From NCBI GenBank assembly GCA_937135955.1, contig CAKZOB010000019.1, forward strand, positions 1-64,000: a stretch of DNA of 64,000 nt, in the 5' to 3' direction. Under the pieces are notes generated by a model, which saw only the letters and a list, made by a program, of their open reading frames with translations, was not told the origin of the DNA and ran no database searches. Made by a program: the position numbers and the translations under genes. Positions 33,343 to 41,365 of this stretch are shown here, in pieces (within the stretch, counting starts at the first letter, position 1; each line of letters opens with the position of its first letter). This stretch comes from an uncultured Anaerolineales bacterium (GTDB taxonomy: Bacteria > Chloroflexota > Anaerolineae > Aggregatilineales > Aggregatilineaceae).

Positions 33343-34455
33343 ATGGCCGAAAAGAAAGTTAACGTCGCCATCATCGGTTTGGGGTTTGGGGCGGAGTTCA
33401 TCCCTATCTACCAGAATCACCCCAACGCCAACATGTACGCCATCTGCCAGCGCACAGAAAGCCGCCTGAATGAGATCGGCGATGCGTTCGGGGTGGAAAA
33501 GCGCTATACGGACTACTACAAGCTGCTGGAAGACCCCAACGTAGACGCAGTGCACATCAACACGCCCATTCACGAGCACGCCCGTATGGCCATTGCCGGG
33601 CTGAAGGCGGGCAAACACGTGGCTTGCACCGTCCCTGCTGCGACTACCATCGAGGAACTGGAGCAGATCGTGCAGGCGCAACAGGAGTCCGGCAAGAAGT
33701 ACATGATGATGGAGACCGTCATCTACTCGCGCGAGTTCCTCTATGTCAAGGAACTCTACACAACGGGCAAGCTGGGGCGCATCCAGTATCTGCGTGCCAC
33801 GCATCAGCAGGAAATGCTCGGCTGGCCGGGCTACTGGGAAGGGCTGCCGCCCATGCACTACGCCACGCACGTCGTCAGCCCGTGCCTGGCGCTGGTGGGC
33901 AAGGACGCCGAAGCCGTCACTTGCTTCGGCTCCGGGCGCATTCAGGAACACCTGATCCCCAAGTACAACTCGCCTTTCGCCGTCGAGGCCGCGCACATCA
34001 AGATCAGGGATTCCGACATCGTGGCCGAGGTGATGCGTTCGCTATTCAACACGGCGCGGCAATATCGCGAGAGCTTCGATGTCTACGGCAGCAAGATGTC
34101 GTTCGAGTGGCCGCTCATCGAGCATCAGCCGCCAGTGGTGCACATCGGCGAGACGCCGCACCTGGTGGACGTGCTCGACTACGCGCACCTGCTGCCGGAG
34201 CCGATCCAGCGCTTCACTACCAAGGGCGTATACGGCGAGGACGTCAAGCATCTGTCGTTCATCCAGGGATCGGGGCATGGTGGGTCGCACCCGCACCTGG
34301 CACATCAGTTCATCATGAGCATCGTCGAAGATCGCGAGCCGTTCCCCAACGCCCGACAGTCGGCCAACTGGACGGCAGTGGGCATCCTGGCGCATGAGTC
34401 GGCCATGAAGGGCGGCGTGACGATCAAGCTGCCCGACTTCACGCTGTCGTCATAG
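33343..34455 (+). CDS. Gfo/Idh/MocA family oxidoreductase 1 (lacks the EKP Lys)
   Basis: A 370-residue NAD(P)-dependent sugar or inositol oxidoreductase: Rossmann start VAIIGLGFGAEFIPIY near residue 8, INTPIHEHARMAIAGLKAGKH near 75, and the C-terminal substrate domain with GSGHGGSHPHLAHQF. The otherwise near-universal EKP motif, whose Lys binds substrate and cofactor, is replaced by CTVPAATT. A His-rich pair (GGSHPHL) near the C-terminus may serve instead. Its neighbours (two TIM-barrel epimerases, a second Gfo/Idh enzyme, xylA, xylB) point to sugar interconversion. GGAGGG precedes the ATG. Confidence 0.82.
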   Translation: MAEKKVNVAIIGLGFGAEFIPIYQNHPNANMYAICQRTESRLNEIGDAFGVEKRYTDYYKLLEDPNVDAVHINTPIHEHARMAIAGLKAGKHVACTVPAATTIEELEQIVQAQQESGKKYMMMETVIYSREFLYVKELYTTGKLGRIQYLRATHQQEMLGWPGYWEGLPPMHYATHVVSPCLALVGKDAEAVTCFGSGRIQEHLIPKYNSPFAVEAAHIKIRDSDIVAEVMRSLFNTARQYRESFDVYGSKMSFEWPLIEHQPPVVHIGETPHLVDVLDYAHLLPEPIQRFTTKGVYGEDVKHLSFIQGSGHGGSHPHLAHQFIMSIVEDREPFPNARQSANWTAVGILAHESAMKGGVTIKLPDFTLSS

Positions 34456-34474
34456 TGCCGGGCGTTTACCAGTC

Positions 34475-34508
34475 ACCGGGCGAGGAGGCATTGCGCTCCT
34501 CGCCGGTG
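34475..34508 (+). promoter_or_regulatory. Intercistronic hairpin
   Basis: A 13-bp stem with one bulged G: CACCGGGCGAGGAG and CTCCTCGCCGGTG around an 8-base loop. It has no T-run. It is a probable mRNA-processing or stability element between the first oxidoreductase and the membrane-protein gene. Confidence 0.4.
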
Positions 34509-34530
34509 TACCTGGAGAGGCGAGAGAACC

Positions 34531-35277
34531 ATGCGCAGAAGATTAATCCGCATCACCATCCGCTTCGCGATCGCCATTGCCCTGGTGCTGGCCTTTGGCG
34601 GTCTGTTCAAGCTCTACACCGACGAACAGCTCTCTGCCGAGCAGCGCAACGAAGTGCTGATCAAGGCGGTGCCCTTCGTGACGGTGTTCGTTTCCATCGT
34701 GCTGGCCTTCATCTGTCTGATCGTGCTGGTGGCCGTGACGTTCGGGGGCAGGGTGCCCGCCCGCACCTACAGGCCAGTCGAAGCTATCATTGTCCTGGGC
34801 ATCCTGTTGGGCGTGGTGGGCCTGTTCCAGTGGTGGAAACTTTTCGCCTATCAGTATGGCTTTCTGTTGCTGCTCGTCTCGTTGCTGTTCTTCATGGTCT
34901 GGAGTCATTTCGAGCCACTGCCCGCCCGCGCGGCGAAACAGTTGCCGCCGATCAGCCGCCGCGCACACCTGATCGGCCTGGCGGCTGCCGTGATTGCTTT
35001 CGTCATTGTGGCGGCGGTGCTGATTCCAGCCTCGCGCCCGCGCGAACCCTATGGCCTGGGCCAGACGCTGTGGGACTTCAAGAGCGACGAAGAGAAGGCG
35101 CAAATCCGCGACCGGGCCGAAGACGAGTTCCGCACGGGGAAAGTGCCGGTGCTGGTGTTGGTGAGCCTGTTGCCTGCCGGGCTGGTCTACTTCGTGGTGC
35201 GCGAACTGGTGCCTGACGAGGAAGGGCAACCTGTCCAGGGGCGGGCGGCGCAGCCGGTCGGCTCGTCGCCGGTCTAG
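34531..35277 (+). CDS. Integral membrane protein of unknown function in the sugar operon
   Basis: A 248-residue protein with about six predicted membrane helices: near residues 7-25 (ITIRFAIAIALVLAFGGLF), 45-75 (a long hydrophobic stretch), 82-100, 107-125, 145-170 and a last one near 208-228 (VLVLVSLLPAGLVYFVV). The loops are charged, and the segment GLGQTLWDFKSDEEKAQIRD near 175 is soluble. I do not recognise a family. Its position inside the operon, between oxidoreductase and isomerase genes, suggests a link to transport, for example an accessory to the extended permease at 28910. GGAGAGGCG precedes the ATG. Confidence 0.65.
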   Translation: MRRRLIRITIRFAIAIALVLAFGGLFKLYTDEQLSAEQRNEVLIKAVPFVTVFVSIVLAFICLIVLVAVTFGGRVPARTYRPVEAIIVLGILLGVVGLFQWWKLFAYQYGFLLLLVSLLFFMVWSHFEPLPARAAKQLPPISRRAHLIGLAAAVIAFVIVAAVLIPASRPREPYGLGQTLWDFKSDEEKAQIRDRAEDEFRTGKVPVLVLVSLLPAGLVYFVVRELVPDEEGQPVQGRAAQPVGSSPV

Positions 35278-35310
35278 CGGATGGGCAGCGCGTTCGTGTA
35301 GGGTGATAGG

Positions 35311-35338
35311 CAGTCGTCAGCTCTGCGGCTGGTGACTG
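35311..35338 (+). promoter_or_regulatory. Intercistronic hairpin
   Basis: Arms CAGTCGTCAGC (35311-35321) and GCTGGTGACTG (35328-35338) pair at 9 of 11 positions around a 6-base loop. It is a probable RNA-processing structure in the 103-base gap before the next gene. Confidence 0.35.
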
Positions 35339-35380
35339 TATAGACAGGTTCGGTTGTCTGTAGCAGAAAGGATTTTCAAT

Positions 35381-36382
35381 ATGGCTCGGCCTGTTACTCT
35401 CTTTACCGGTCAGTGGGCAGATTTGCCCCTGGAAGTGTTAGCGGAAAAAGCCGCGAGCTTTGGCTACGACGGTCTGGAACTGGCGTGCTGGGGTGACCAT
35501 TTCGAAGTAGACAAGGCGCTTGAACAGGATGGCTACACTCAGAGCCGCTGGGACATCCTGCACAAGCACGGCCTGAAGTGCTTCGCCATCAGCACGCACC
35601 TGGTGGGGCAGTGTGTGGCGGACGCCATCATTGACGAGCGTCACAAGTCTATCCTGCCGCCGCGCCTGTGGGGCGATGGCGACCCCGAAGGCGTGCGTCA
35701 GCGCTGCGCCGAGGAAGTGAAGAACACCGCTCGCGCGGCCAGGAAGTTCGGCGTGAAGGTGGTCAATGGCTTCACCGGCAGCCCGGTGTGGCATATGCTG
35801 TACTTCTTCCCGCCCACCACCGACGCCATGATTGACAAAGGGTTCGAGGAGTTCGCCGCCCGCTGGAAGCCCATCCTCGACGTGTTCGAGCAGGAGGGTG
35901 TGCGCTTCGCCCTGGAGTGCCATCCGGCGGAGATCGCCTACGATATCTACACGGCGGAGCGGGCGCTGAAGGCGCTGAACTATCACAAGGCCTTCGGCTT
36001 CAACTTCGATCCCAGCCACTTTGTGCATCAGCTCTTCGACCCGGTCGAGTTCATCAACGCCTTCCCGGATCGCATCTTCCACATGCACGTCAAGGACTCC
36101 AAGGTGCGCCTGTCTGGACGCAACAGCATCCTGTGCTCGCATCTGCAGTTCGGCGATCACCGGCGCGGCTGGAACTTCGTCTCGCCCGGCCATGGTGACA
36201 TTGACCTGGACAACATCATCCGCGCCCTGAATCGCATTGGCTACGACGGCCCGCTCTCGGTCGAGTGGGAAGACAGCGGGATGGATCGCGAGCATGGCGC
36301 GCGCGAGGCGGTCGAAGTGGTGCGCAAGGCCGATTTCAAACCCTCTGCGGTGGCGTTCGACGCAGCGTTTGCCGAGAGTTGA
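35381..36382 (+). CDS. TIM-barrel sugar phosphate isomerase/epimerase
   Basis: A 333-residue xylose-isomerase-like TIM barrel. Probable metal ligands lie in [13 protein letters not shown] (Glu), [11 protein letters not shown] (Asp, His), HMHVKDSK (His) and [11 protein letters not shown] (Glu). It would isomerise or epimerise a sugar or keto-sugar intermediate. It precedes a Gfo/Idh oxidoreductase by 18 bases, the pairing commonly seen in oxidise-epimerise-reduce routes for inositols and keto-sugars. The ATG at 35381 was chosen for AGAAAGGA upstream and because the first strand (VTLFTGQW) follows directly. The substrate is unknown. Confidence 0.78.
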   Translation: MARPVTLFTGQWADLPLEVLAEKAASFGYDGLELACWGDHFEVDKALEQDGYTQSRWDILHKHGLKCFAISTHLVGQCVADAIIDERHKSILPPRLWGDGDPEGVRQRCAEEVKNTARAARKFGVKVVNGFTGSPVWHMLYFFPPTTDAMIDKGFEEFAARWKPILDVFEQEGVRFALECHPAEIAYDIYTAERALKALNYHKAFGFNFDPSHFVHQLFDPVEFINAFPDRIFHMHVKDSKVRLSGRNSILCSHLQFGDHRRGWNFVSPGHGDIDLDNIIRALNRIGYDGPLSVEWEDSGMDREHGAREAVEVVRKADFKPSAVAFDAAFAES

Positions 36383-36400
36383 CCATAGGGAGAGCAGAGC

Positions 36401-37597
36401 ATGTCTGAAGAAGTCGGGTTCATCAGCATGGCCGGGGCCAAAGCGACGGGCGAGGCCCCCGTCCTGGGCATTGGCATGTTGGGCTATGCTTTCATGGGCA
36501 AGGCTCACTCCAACGCCTTCAAGAAACTGCCCTACATCATGTATCCGCCAGTGGCGATCCCGCGCCTGGTGGCGATCTGCGGGCGCAACCAGGACGCTGT
36601 CGCTGAGGCGGCCCGTCGCTACGGCTACGAGAAGTACTACACCGACTGGCGCAAGATGATCGAAGACCCCGACATCCAGGTCTTCGACAATGGCGGGCCG
36701 AACGATATGCACGCCGAGCCGACCATCGCCGCGGCGCAGGCGGGCAAGCATGTCTTCTGCGAGAAGCCCTTGGCCCGCACCGCCGAGGAAGCCAGGCGGA
36801 TGCTCGACGCGGTAGAGAAGGCGGGCGTCAAGCATCAGGTAGCCTTCAACTATCGCTTTGTGCCGGCGGTGGTACAGGCGCGCAAGCTGATCGAGAGCGG
36901 GGCGCTGGGGCGCATCTATCACTGGCGGGCCGTCTACCTGCAGGAATGGGGCATGGACCCCAAGATGCCCATTAGCTGGCGTTTCCAGAAGCACATCGCC
37001 GGTAGCGGTGCCTTGGGCGACCTGGGGGCGCACATCATTGACCTGGCGCGCTTCCTGGTGGGCGAGCCGACTAAAGTGATGGGGCTGACCCAGAACTGGA
37101 TGAAGGAGCGTCCTTCGCCCGGCGATCCCAACAAGATGGTGCCCTCCGACGTGGACGATGCCTTCGTCGCTGTCTTCGAGTTCGAAGGCGGCGCGCTGGG
37201 CACCATGGAAGCGTCGCGCTTCGCGCCCGGCCACAAGAACTTCAACAGCTTCGAGATCAACGCCGAGAACGGCTCAATCCGCTTCAACCTGGAACGGCTC
37301 AATGAACTGGAAGTGTTCTGGGCCAAAGAGGAGCCGAAGGAGACACGCGGCTTCCACACGGCGCTGATCAGCGAGAGCTATCACCCCTACTGGGCCAACT
37401 GGTGGCCACATGGGCACATGATCGGTTGGGAGCACAGCTTCGTGCACGAGTTCCATCACTTCTTCGATGCCATCGTCAACAACAAGGACGTTGCGCCCTA
37501 TGCCGCGACCTTCGTAGATGGCTATCGCAATGCGGTGATCTGCGACGCCATCCTGGAGTCGGCGCAGAACGGGCGGGCGGTGGACATCAAATACTAG
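36401..37597 (+). CDS. Gfo/Idh/MocA family oxidoreductase 2
   Basis: A 398-residue NAD(P)-dependent dehydrogenase. The nucleotide-binding loop is GIGMLGYAFMGKAHSNAF near residue 26, the canonical EKP motif is present (HVFCEKPLARTAEEAR near 117), and the second domain carries GSGALGDLGAHIIDLARFL near 200. The C-terminal part (HSFVHEFHHFFDAI) is typical of the family. Unlike the paralogue at 33343 it keeps the catalytic Lys. It is encoded directly after a TIM-barrel isomerase and before xylA, so it probably oxidises or reduces a sugar at C1 or a ring keto group. GGGAGAG precedes the ATG. Confidence 0.87.
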   Translation: MSEEVGFISMAGAKATGEAPVLGIGMLGYAFMGKAHSNAFKKLPYIMYPPVAIPRLVAICGRNQDAVAEAARRYGYEKYYTDWRKMIEDPDIQVFDNGGPNDMHAEPTIAAAQAGKHVFCEKPLARTAEEARRMLDAVEKAGVKHQVAFNYRFVPAVVQARKLIESGALGRIYHWRAVYLQEWGMDPKMPISWRFQKHIAGSGALGDLGAHIIDLARFLVGEPTKVMGLTQNWMKERPSPGDPNKMVPSDVDDAFVAVFEFEGGALGTMEASRFAPGHKNFNSFEINAENGSIRFNLERLNELEVFWAKEEPKETRGFHTALISESYHPYWANWWPHGHMIGWEHSFVHEFHHFFDAIVNNKDVAPYAATFVDGYRNAVICDAILESAQNGRAVDIKY

Positions 37598-37624
37598 CTT
37601 CGATCGTTGATATGGCCCGTTGGG

Positions 37625-37658
37625 TGAGCAAGAGGGGACGCGCGTCCCCTCTTGCTCA
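37625..37658 (+). promoter_or_regulatory. Perfect 34-bp palindrome before xylA
   Basis: TGAGCAAGAGGGGACGC (37625-37641) is followed at once by its exact complement (37642-37658), flanked by TTGGG and AACCCCC that may extend the stem. With no T-run it is more probably a transcript-processing or protection hairpin than a terminator. The spacing to xylA is about 47 bases. Confidence 0.5.
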
Positions 37659-37705
37659 ACCCCCTGGGGAACGGGTTCGCATCGAGAAGCGACAAGGAGT
37701 CTTCA

Positions 37706-38872
37706 GTGAGCACATACGATCCGAAACCAGAACACAAATTCACCTTCGGGCTGTGGACGGTGGGCAACGTTGGGCGCGATCCGTTCGGCGTGGAGGTGCG
37801 CGATCCGCTGTCGCCAGTGCAGATCGTGCACCTGCTGGCCGAAGTCGGCGCGTATGGAGTGAACTTCCACGACAACGACCTGGTGCCCATTGACGCCACC
37901 CCTGCCGAGCGCGATCGCATCGTCGCCGACTTCAAACGCGCCCTGGCCGAGACTGGCCTGGTCGTGCCCATGGCCACCACCAACCTGTTCACCGATCCGG
38001 CTTTCAAGGATGGGGCGTTCACTTCCAATGATCCCAAAGTGCGCGCCTATGCGCTGCACAAAACCCTGCGCGCCATAGACCTGGGCGTGGAACTGGGGGC
38101 GAAAGTGTATGTCTTCTGGGGTGGACGCGAAGGCACCGAGACCGACGCCAGCAAGAACCCGCTCGACGCCATCAAGCGGATGCGCGACGCGCTCAACTTC
38201 CTGTGCGACTACGTCCTCGACCAGGGCTACGATCTCAAGTTCGCCCTGGAGGCCAAGCCCAATGAGCCGCGGAGCAATATCTACTTCCCCACCACTGGGG
38301 CGATGCTCGGCTTCATCGCCACGCTCGATCATCCGGAGATGGTAGGTGTCAATCCGGAAGTGGCGCACGAGCACATGGCCGGCCTCAACTTCATGCACGC
38401 TGTCGCGCAGGCGTGGGACGCGGGTAAGCTGTTCCACATTGACCTCAACGATCAGCTTTTCGGGCGCTACGATCAGGACTTTCGCTTCGGGGCGGAGATG
38501 CTCAAGCAGGCGTTCTTCCTGGTCAAGTTCCTGGAAGATGTCGGCTACCAGGGATCGCGGCACTTCGACGCGCACGCTTACCGCACCGAAGGGCCGGAGG
38601 GCGTCAAGGACTTTGCCCGCGGCTGTATGCGCACTTATCTCATCCTCAAGGAGAAGGCCGGGCGCTTCAATGCCGATCCGGAGATTCAGGCGCTGTTGGC
38701 CGAGATCAACGCGGACGACGGAACCTATGCCTGGCTGGACGGCGGCTACAGCGCCGAGAAAGCCGCTCGGCTGAAGGGCGAGACGTTCGACCGGCGGTCG
38801 TTGGGGCGGCGCGACCTGCGCTATGAGCGGCTGGATCAGCTCACGGTTGAGCTGTTGCTGGGAGTCCGCTAG
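37706..38872 (+). CDS. xylA: Xylose isomerase (actinobacterial type)
   Basis: A 388-residue class I xylose isomerase, converting D-xylose to D-xylulose. Conserved active-site segments: FHDNDLVP (catalytic His/Asp pair), [25 protein letters not shown] (metal Glu and catalytic Lys), EVAHEHMAG (Glu, His), FHIDLNDQ and RYDQDFRFG (metal Asp residues), and [10 protein letters not shown]. All expected metal ligands are present. The start is GTG at 37706, with AAGGAG seven bases upstream; a longer reading would begin inside the palindrome. xylB follows after eight bases. The regulator is presumably the ROK protein at 23679. Confidence 0.94.
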   Translation: MSTYDPKPEHKFTFGLWTVGNVGRDPFGVEVRDPLSPVQIVHLLAEVGAYGVNFHDNDLVPIDATPAERDRIVADFKRALAETGLVVPMATTNLFTDPAFKDGAFTSNDPKVRAYALHKTLRAIDLGVELGAKVYVFWGGREGTETDASKNPLDAIKRMRDALNFLCDYVLDQGYDLKFALEAKPNEPRSNIYFPTTGAMLGFIATLDHPEMVGVNPEVAHEHMAGLNFMHAVAQAWDAGKLFHIDLNDQLFGRYDQDFRFGAEMLKQAFFLVKFLEDVGYQGSRHFDAHAYRTEGPEGVKDFARGCMRTYLILKEKAGRFNADPEIQALLAEINADDGTYAWLDGGYSAEKAARLKGETFDRRSLGRRDLRYERLDQLTVELLLGVR

Positions 38873-38880
38873 GAGGGACT

Positions 38881-40371
38881 ATGCGCACTTTGCTGGGTCT
38901 CGATGTCAGTACGACCGGCTCCAAAGCCCTGCTCATTGACGAACGCGGCGACGTTGTCGCCAGTCACACGGTGCCTCACCCGCTCAGCCAGCCCTACCCG
39001 CTGTGGAGCGAACAGAACCCGGCGGACTGGTGGAACGGTATGGTCACGGCCATTCGGACAGTGCTGGAGCAAACCGGCGCGGCGGAGACGATCCAGGCCA
39101 TCGGTCTGACGGGGCAAATGCACGGGCTGGTCTGCCTGGACGAGCAGAACAACGTCCTGCGCCCGGCCATCCTGTGGAACGATCAGCGCACCCAGGCCGA
39201 GTGCGACGAGATCACCGCCACCATCGGCGCGTCCCGCCTGATCCAACTCACCGGCAACCGCGCGCTGACGGGTTTCACCGCGCCCAAGATTCTCTGGGTG
39301 CGCAAGCACGAGCCGGAGGTTTACGCGCGTATCCGCCATATCCTGCTTCCCAAGGACTATATCCGCTTCCAGCTCACCGGCGAGTACGCCACCGACCTGG
39401 CCGATGGCGCAGGGATGTTGTTGCTCGATGTCGCCAACCGGCGCTGGTCGCAGGCGGTACTGGAGGAGTTGAACATCCCCGCCGAATGGCTGCCCACTGC
39501 CTATGAAGGGCCACAGGTGACCGGCGTGGTCAGCGAGCAAGCGGCGGCGCTCACCGGCCTGAAGGCGGGCACGCCGGTCGTGGGCGGTGGCGGCGATCAG
39601 GCGGCGCAGGCGGTAGGGGTAGGAGCGGTGCAGCCGGGCATCGTCGCGCTAACGGTTGGGACGTCGGGCGTGGTCTTTGCGCCGCTGGCCAGCTACGCCT
39701 ACGAACCCGACGGGCGGCTGCACGCTTTCTGCCATGCTGTGCCGGGGCAGTGGCACTTCATGGGCGTGATGCTCAGCGCGGCGGGCAGCCTGCAATGGTA
39801 TCGCGATACGCTGGCCCCGCAGGAAGACTTCGGCAAACTCACCGAAGAAGCGCACAGCGCCCCGCCCGGCTGCGAGGGGCTGATCTTCCTGCCCTACCTC
39901 ACCGGCGAGCGTACCCCGCATCCTGATCCGCTGGCGCGCGGCGCGTTCGTCGGGCTGACGGCGCGTCACACGCGCGCGCACCTCACCCGCGCCGTGCTGG
40001 AGGGCGTGGCCTTCGGGCTGCGCGACAGCTTCGAGCTGATCAAAGCCAGCCCTGCCGGGCTGATCAACGAGGTGCGCGTCAGCGGCGGCGGGGCCAAAAG
40101 CCCGCTATGGCGGCAGATCATGGCCGATGTGCTGGGCGTCCCCCTGGTGGTGGCCGAGGCCATCGAAGGGGCAGCCTACGGGGCGGCCTTGCTGGCTGGC
40201 GTGGGCGGTGGCGTGTGGCCGGACGTGCAAACAGCGGCCCGCGCGGCGGTCAAGCTCGGCGAGCGCGTCGAGCCGGACGAGGCCGCCGGTGCCTATGAGG
40301 GAGCATATCAGCTTTACCGCGACCTGTATCCCATGCTCAAACCGGCGTTTCAGCGCCAGGCGACGCTTTGA
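38881..40371 (+). CDS. xylB: Xylulokinase
   Basis: A 496-residue FGGY-family kinase that phosphorylates D-xylulose to D-xylulose 5-phosphate for the pentose phosphate pathway. Motifs: LGLDVSTTGSKALLID (phosphate 1), GLTGQMHGLVCLD near residue 76 with WNDQRT near 99, VVGGGGDQAAQAVGVG near 232 (catalytic Asp), LTVGTSGVVF, FLPYLTGERTPH and VSGGGAKSPLWRQIMADVLG. The MHG and WNDQR signatures are typical of xylulokinases. It is last in the plus-strand sugar locus and is followed by a strong terminator. Confidence 0.95.
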   Translation: MRTLLGLDVSTTGSKALLIDERGDVVASHTVPHPLSQPYPLWSEQNPADWWNGMVTAIRTVLEQTGAAETIQAIGLTGQMHGLVCLDEQNNVLRPAILWNDQRTQAECDEITATIGASRLIQLTGNRALTGFTAPKILWVRKHEPEVYARIRHILLPKDYIRFQLTGEYATDLADGAGMLLLDVANRRWSQAVLEELNIPAEWLPTAYEGPQVTGVVSEQAAALTGLKAGTPVVGGGGDQAAQAVGVGAVQPGIVALTVGTSGVVFAPLASYAYEPDGRLHAFCHAVPGQWHFMGVMLSAAGSLQWYRDTLAPQEDFGKLTEEAHSAPPGCEGLIFLPYLTGERTPHPDPLARGAFVGLTARHTRAHLTRAVLEGVAFGLRDSFELIKASPAGLINEVRVSGGGAKSPLWRQIMADVLGVPLVVAEAIEGAAYGAALLAGVGGGVWPDVQTAARAAVKLGERVEPDEAAGAYEGAYQLYRDLYPMLKPAFQRQATL

Positions 40372-40386
40372 GGGATGAAAGAAACA

Positions 40387-40426
40387 ACACGCGCCATGAG
40401 TCTGGCGACCGATTCATGGCGCGTGT
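40387..40426 (+). terminator. Bidirectional terminator between xylB and the corrinoid gene
   Basis: A perfect 13-bp stem ACACGCGCCATGA / TCATGGCGCGTGT with a 14-base loop. It is followed by GTTTGT on the plus strand and by TTGTTTC on the minus strand, so it can end both convergent transcripts. Confidence 0.8.
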
Positions 40427-40449
40427 GTTTGTGGGCAGTGAAATGTCGT

Positions 40450-41082
40450 TCAAATCCCCAACAGTTCTTTGGCCTTGCGCACCGCCGATGATGCATCGGG
40501 CGAATAGCCGTCGGCTCCGATCTCATCAGCGTAGGCCTGGGTCACTGGCGCGCCGCCGATCATCACCTTGACCTGCTCGCGCACGCCAGCCTCTTTGAGC
40601 GCCTGAATGGTATTTTTCATGTTGGGCATCGTCGTGGTGAGCAGGGCGGACATGGCGACGATCTGCACGCCCTTCTTCGCTTCCTCGACGAACTTCTCCG
40701 GCGCAACGTCCACGCCCAGGTTGACGATCTCAAAGCCTGCGCCTTCGAGCATCATCGCCACCAGCGACTTGCCGATGTCGTGCAGGTCGCCCTTGACAGT
40801 GCCGATGGCCACGCGCCCCAGCGGCTCGACGCCCGTTTCGACCAGATGCGGCTTGAGCAGTTCCAGGGCGGCGGACATGGCCCGCGCCGCGATGAGCATT
40901 TCGGGGACGAAGTACTCCCCCTCCTCGAACAACCGGCCCACCTCGGCCATGGCGTCAATCAGGCCCTTTTGCAGGATTTCATCGGCGGGGATGCCGTCAG
41001 CAAGGGCCTGCTCTACTTTGGGTACGACGGCTTTAGCCTGGCCTTCGATGACAGCTTGGCGAATGTCCTCGATCAACGACAT
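40450..41082 (-). CDS. Corrinoid (B12-binding) protein of the methyltransferase type
   Basis: A 210-residue protein with an N-terminal helical cap (about 1-85; DEILQKGLIDAMAEVGRLFEEGEYFVPEML) and a C-terminal Rossmann-like B12 domain with the DxHxxG motif in GDLHDIGKSLVAMMLEGAGFE and IGGAPV. Such proteins carry the cobamide for a substrate-specific methyltransferase (methanol, methylamines, glycine betaine, methoxy compounds). No methyltransferase gene lies near it. The ATG at 41082 was chosen for its AAAAGGAG site; upstream in-frame ATGs are not supported. A palindrome at 41115-41142 may be its operator. Confidence 0.88.
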   Translation of the reverse strand: MSLIEDIRQAVIEGQAKAVVPKVEQALADGIPADEILQKGLIDAMAEVGRLFEEGEYFVPEMLIAARAMSAALELLKPHLVETGVEPLGRVAIGTVKGDLHDIGKSLVAMMLEGAGFEIVNLGVDVAPEKFVEEAKKGVQIVAMSALLTTTMPNMKNTIQALKEAGVREQVKVMIGGAPVTQAYADEIGADGYSPDASSAVRKAKELLGI

Positions 41083-41114
41083 TGTGCTTGAACTCCTTTT
41101 CATATCGCTACCCT

Positions 41115-41142
41115 GTGCCGACAGGATGTATCCTGTGCGTAC
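41115..41142. promoter_or_regulatory. 28-bp palindrome upstream of the corrinoid gene
   Basis: GTGCCGACAGGAT and ATCCTGTGCGTAC are 13-base arms around GT, matching at 11 of 13 positions, with a perfect core ACAGGAT-gt-ATCCTGT on either side. It lies 33 bases before the corrinoid ATG and about 225 bases before the divergent aldo/keto reductase. It could be an operator or an RNA hairpin in the leader. Nothing else is seen in the 283-base gap. Confidence 0.45.
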
Positions 41143-41365
41143 AGCGCAGGGGAAGATGGCAAGGGATGAGAGTATGTCTATCACCGACCGCGTAACACGA
41201 GAGCAATGATAATCGAATTCTCTTGAGCGGGCCAGTAGCCAAAAGCAGATCGTGGAGTGACTTTGCTCATACGGCAGGGCGGGGAATTGTTTCCCCTAAA
41301 GACGAAATGGCGCTATGCTAGGCGCACATGGGATTCTGGTCTGTGTATCGCAGGGAGGAAATGCC

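Noticed and set aside
35438-37234. A 598-codon open frame on the minus strand opposite the isomerase and oxidoreductase genes
   Set aside because: It mirrors two well-supported plus-strand genes; its translation has no domain signs and arises from GC-rich codon use.
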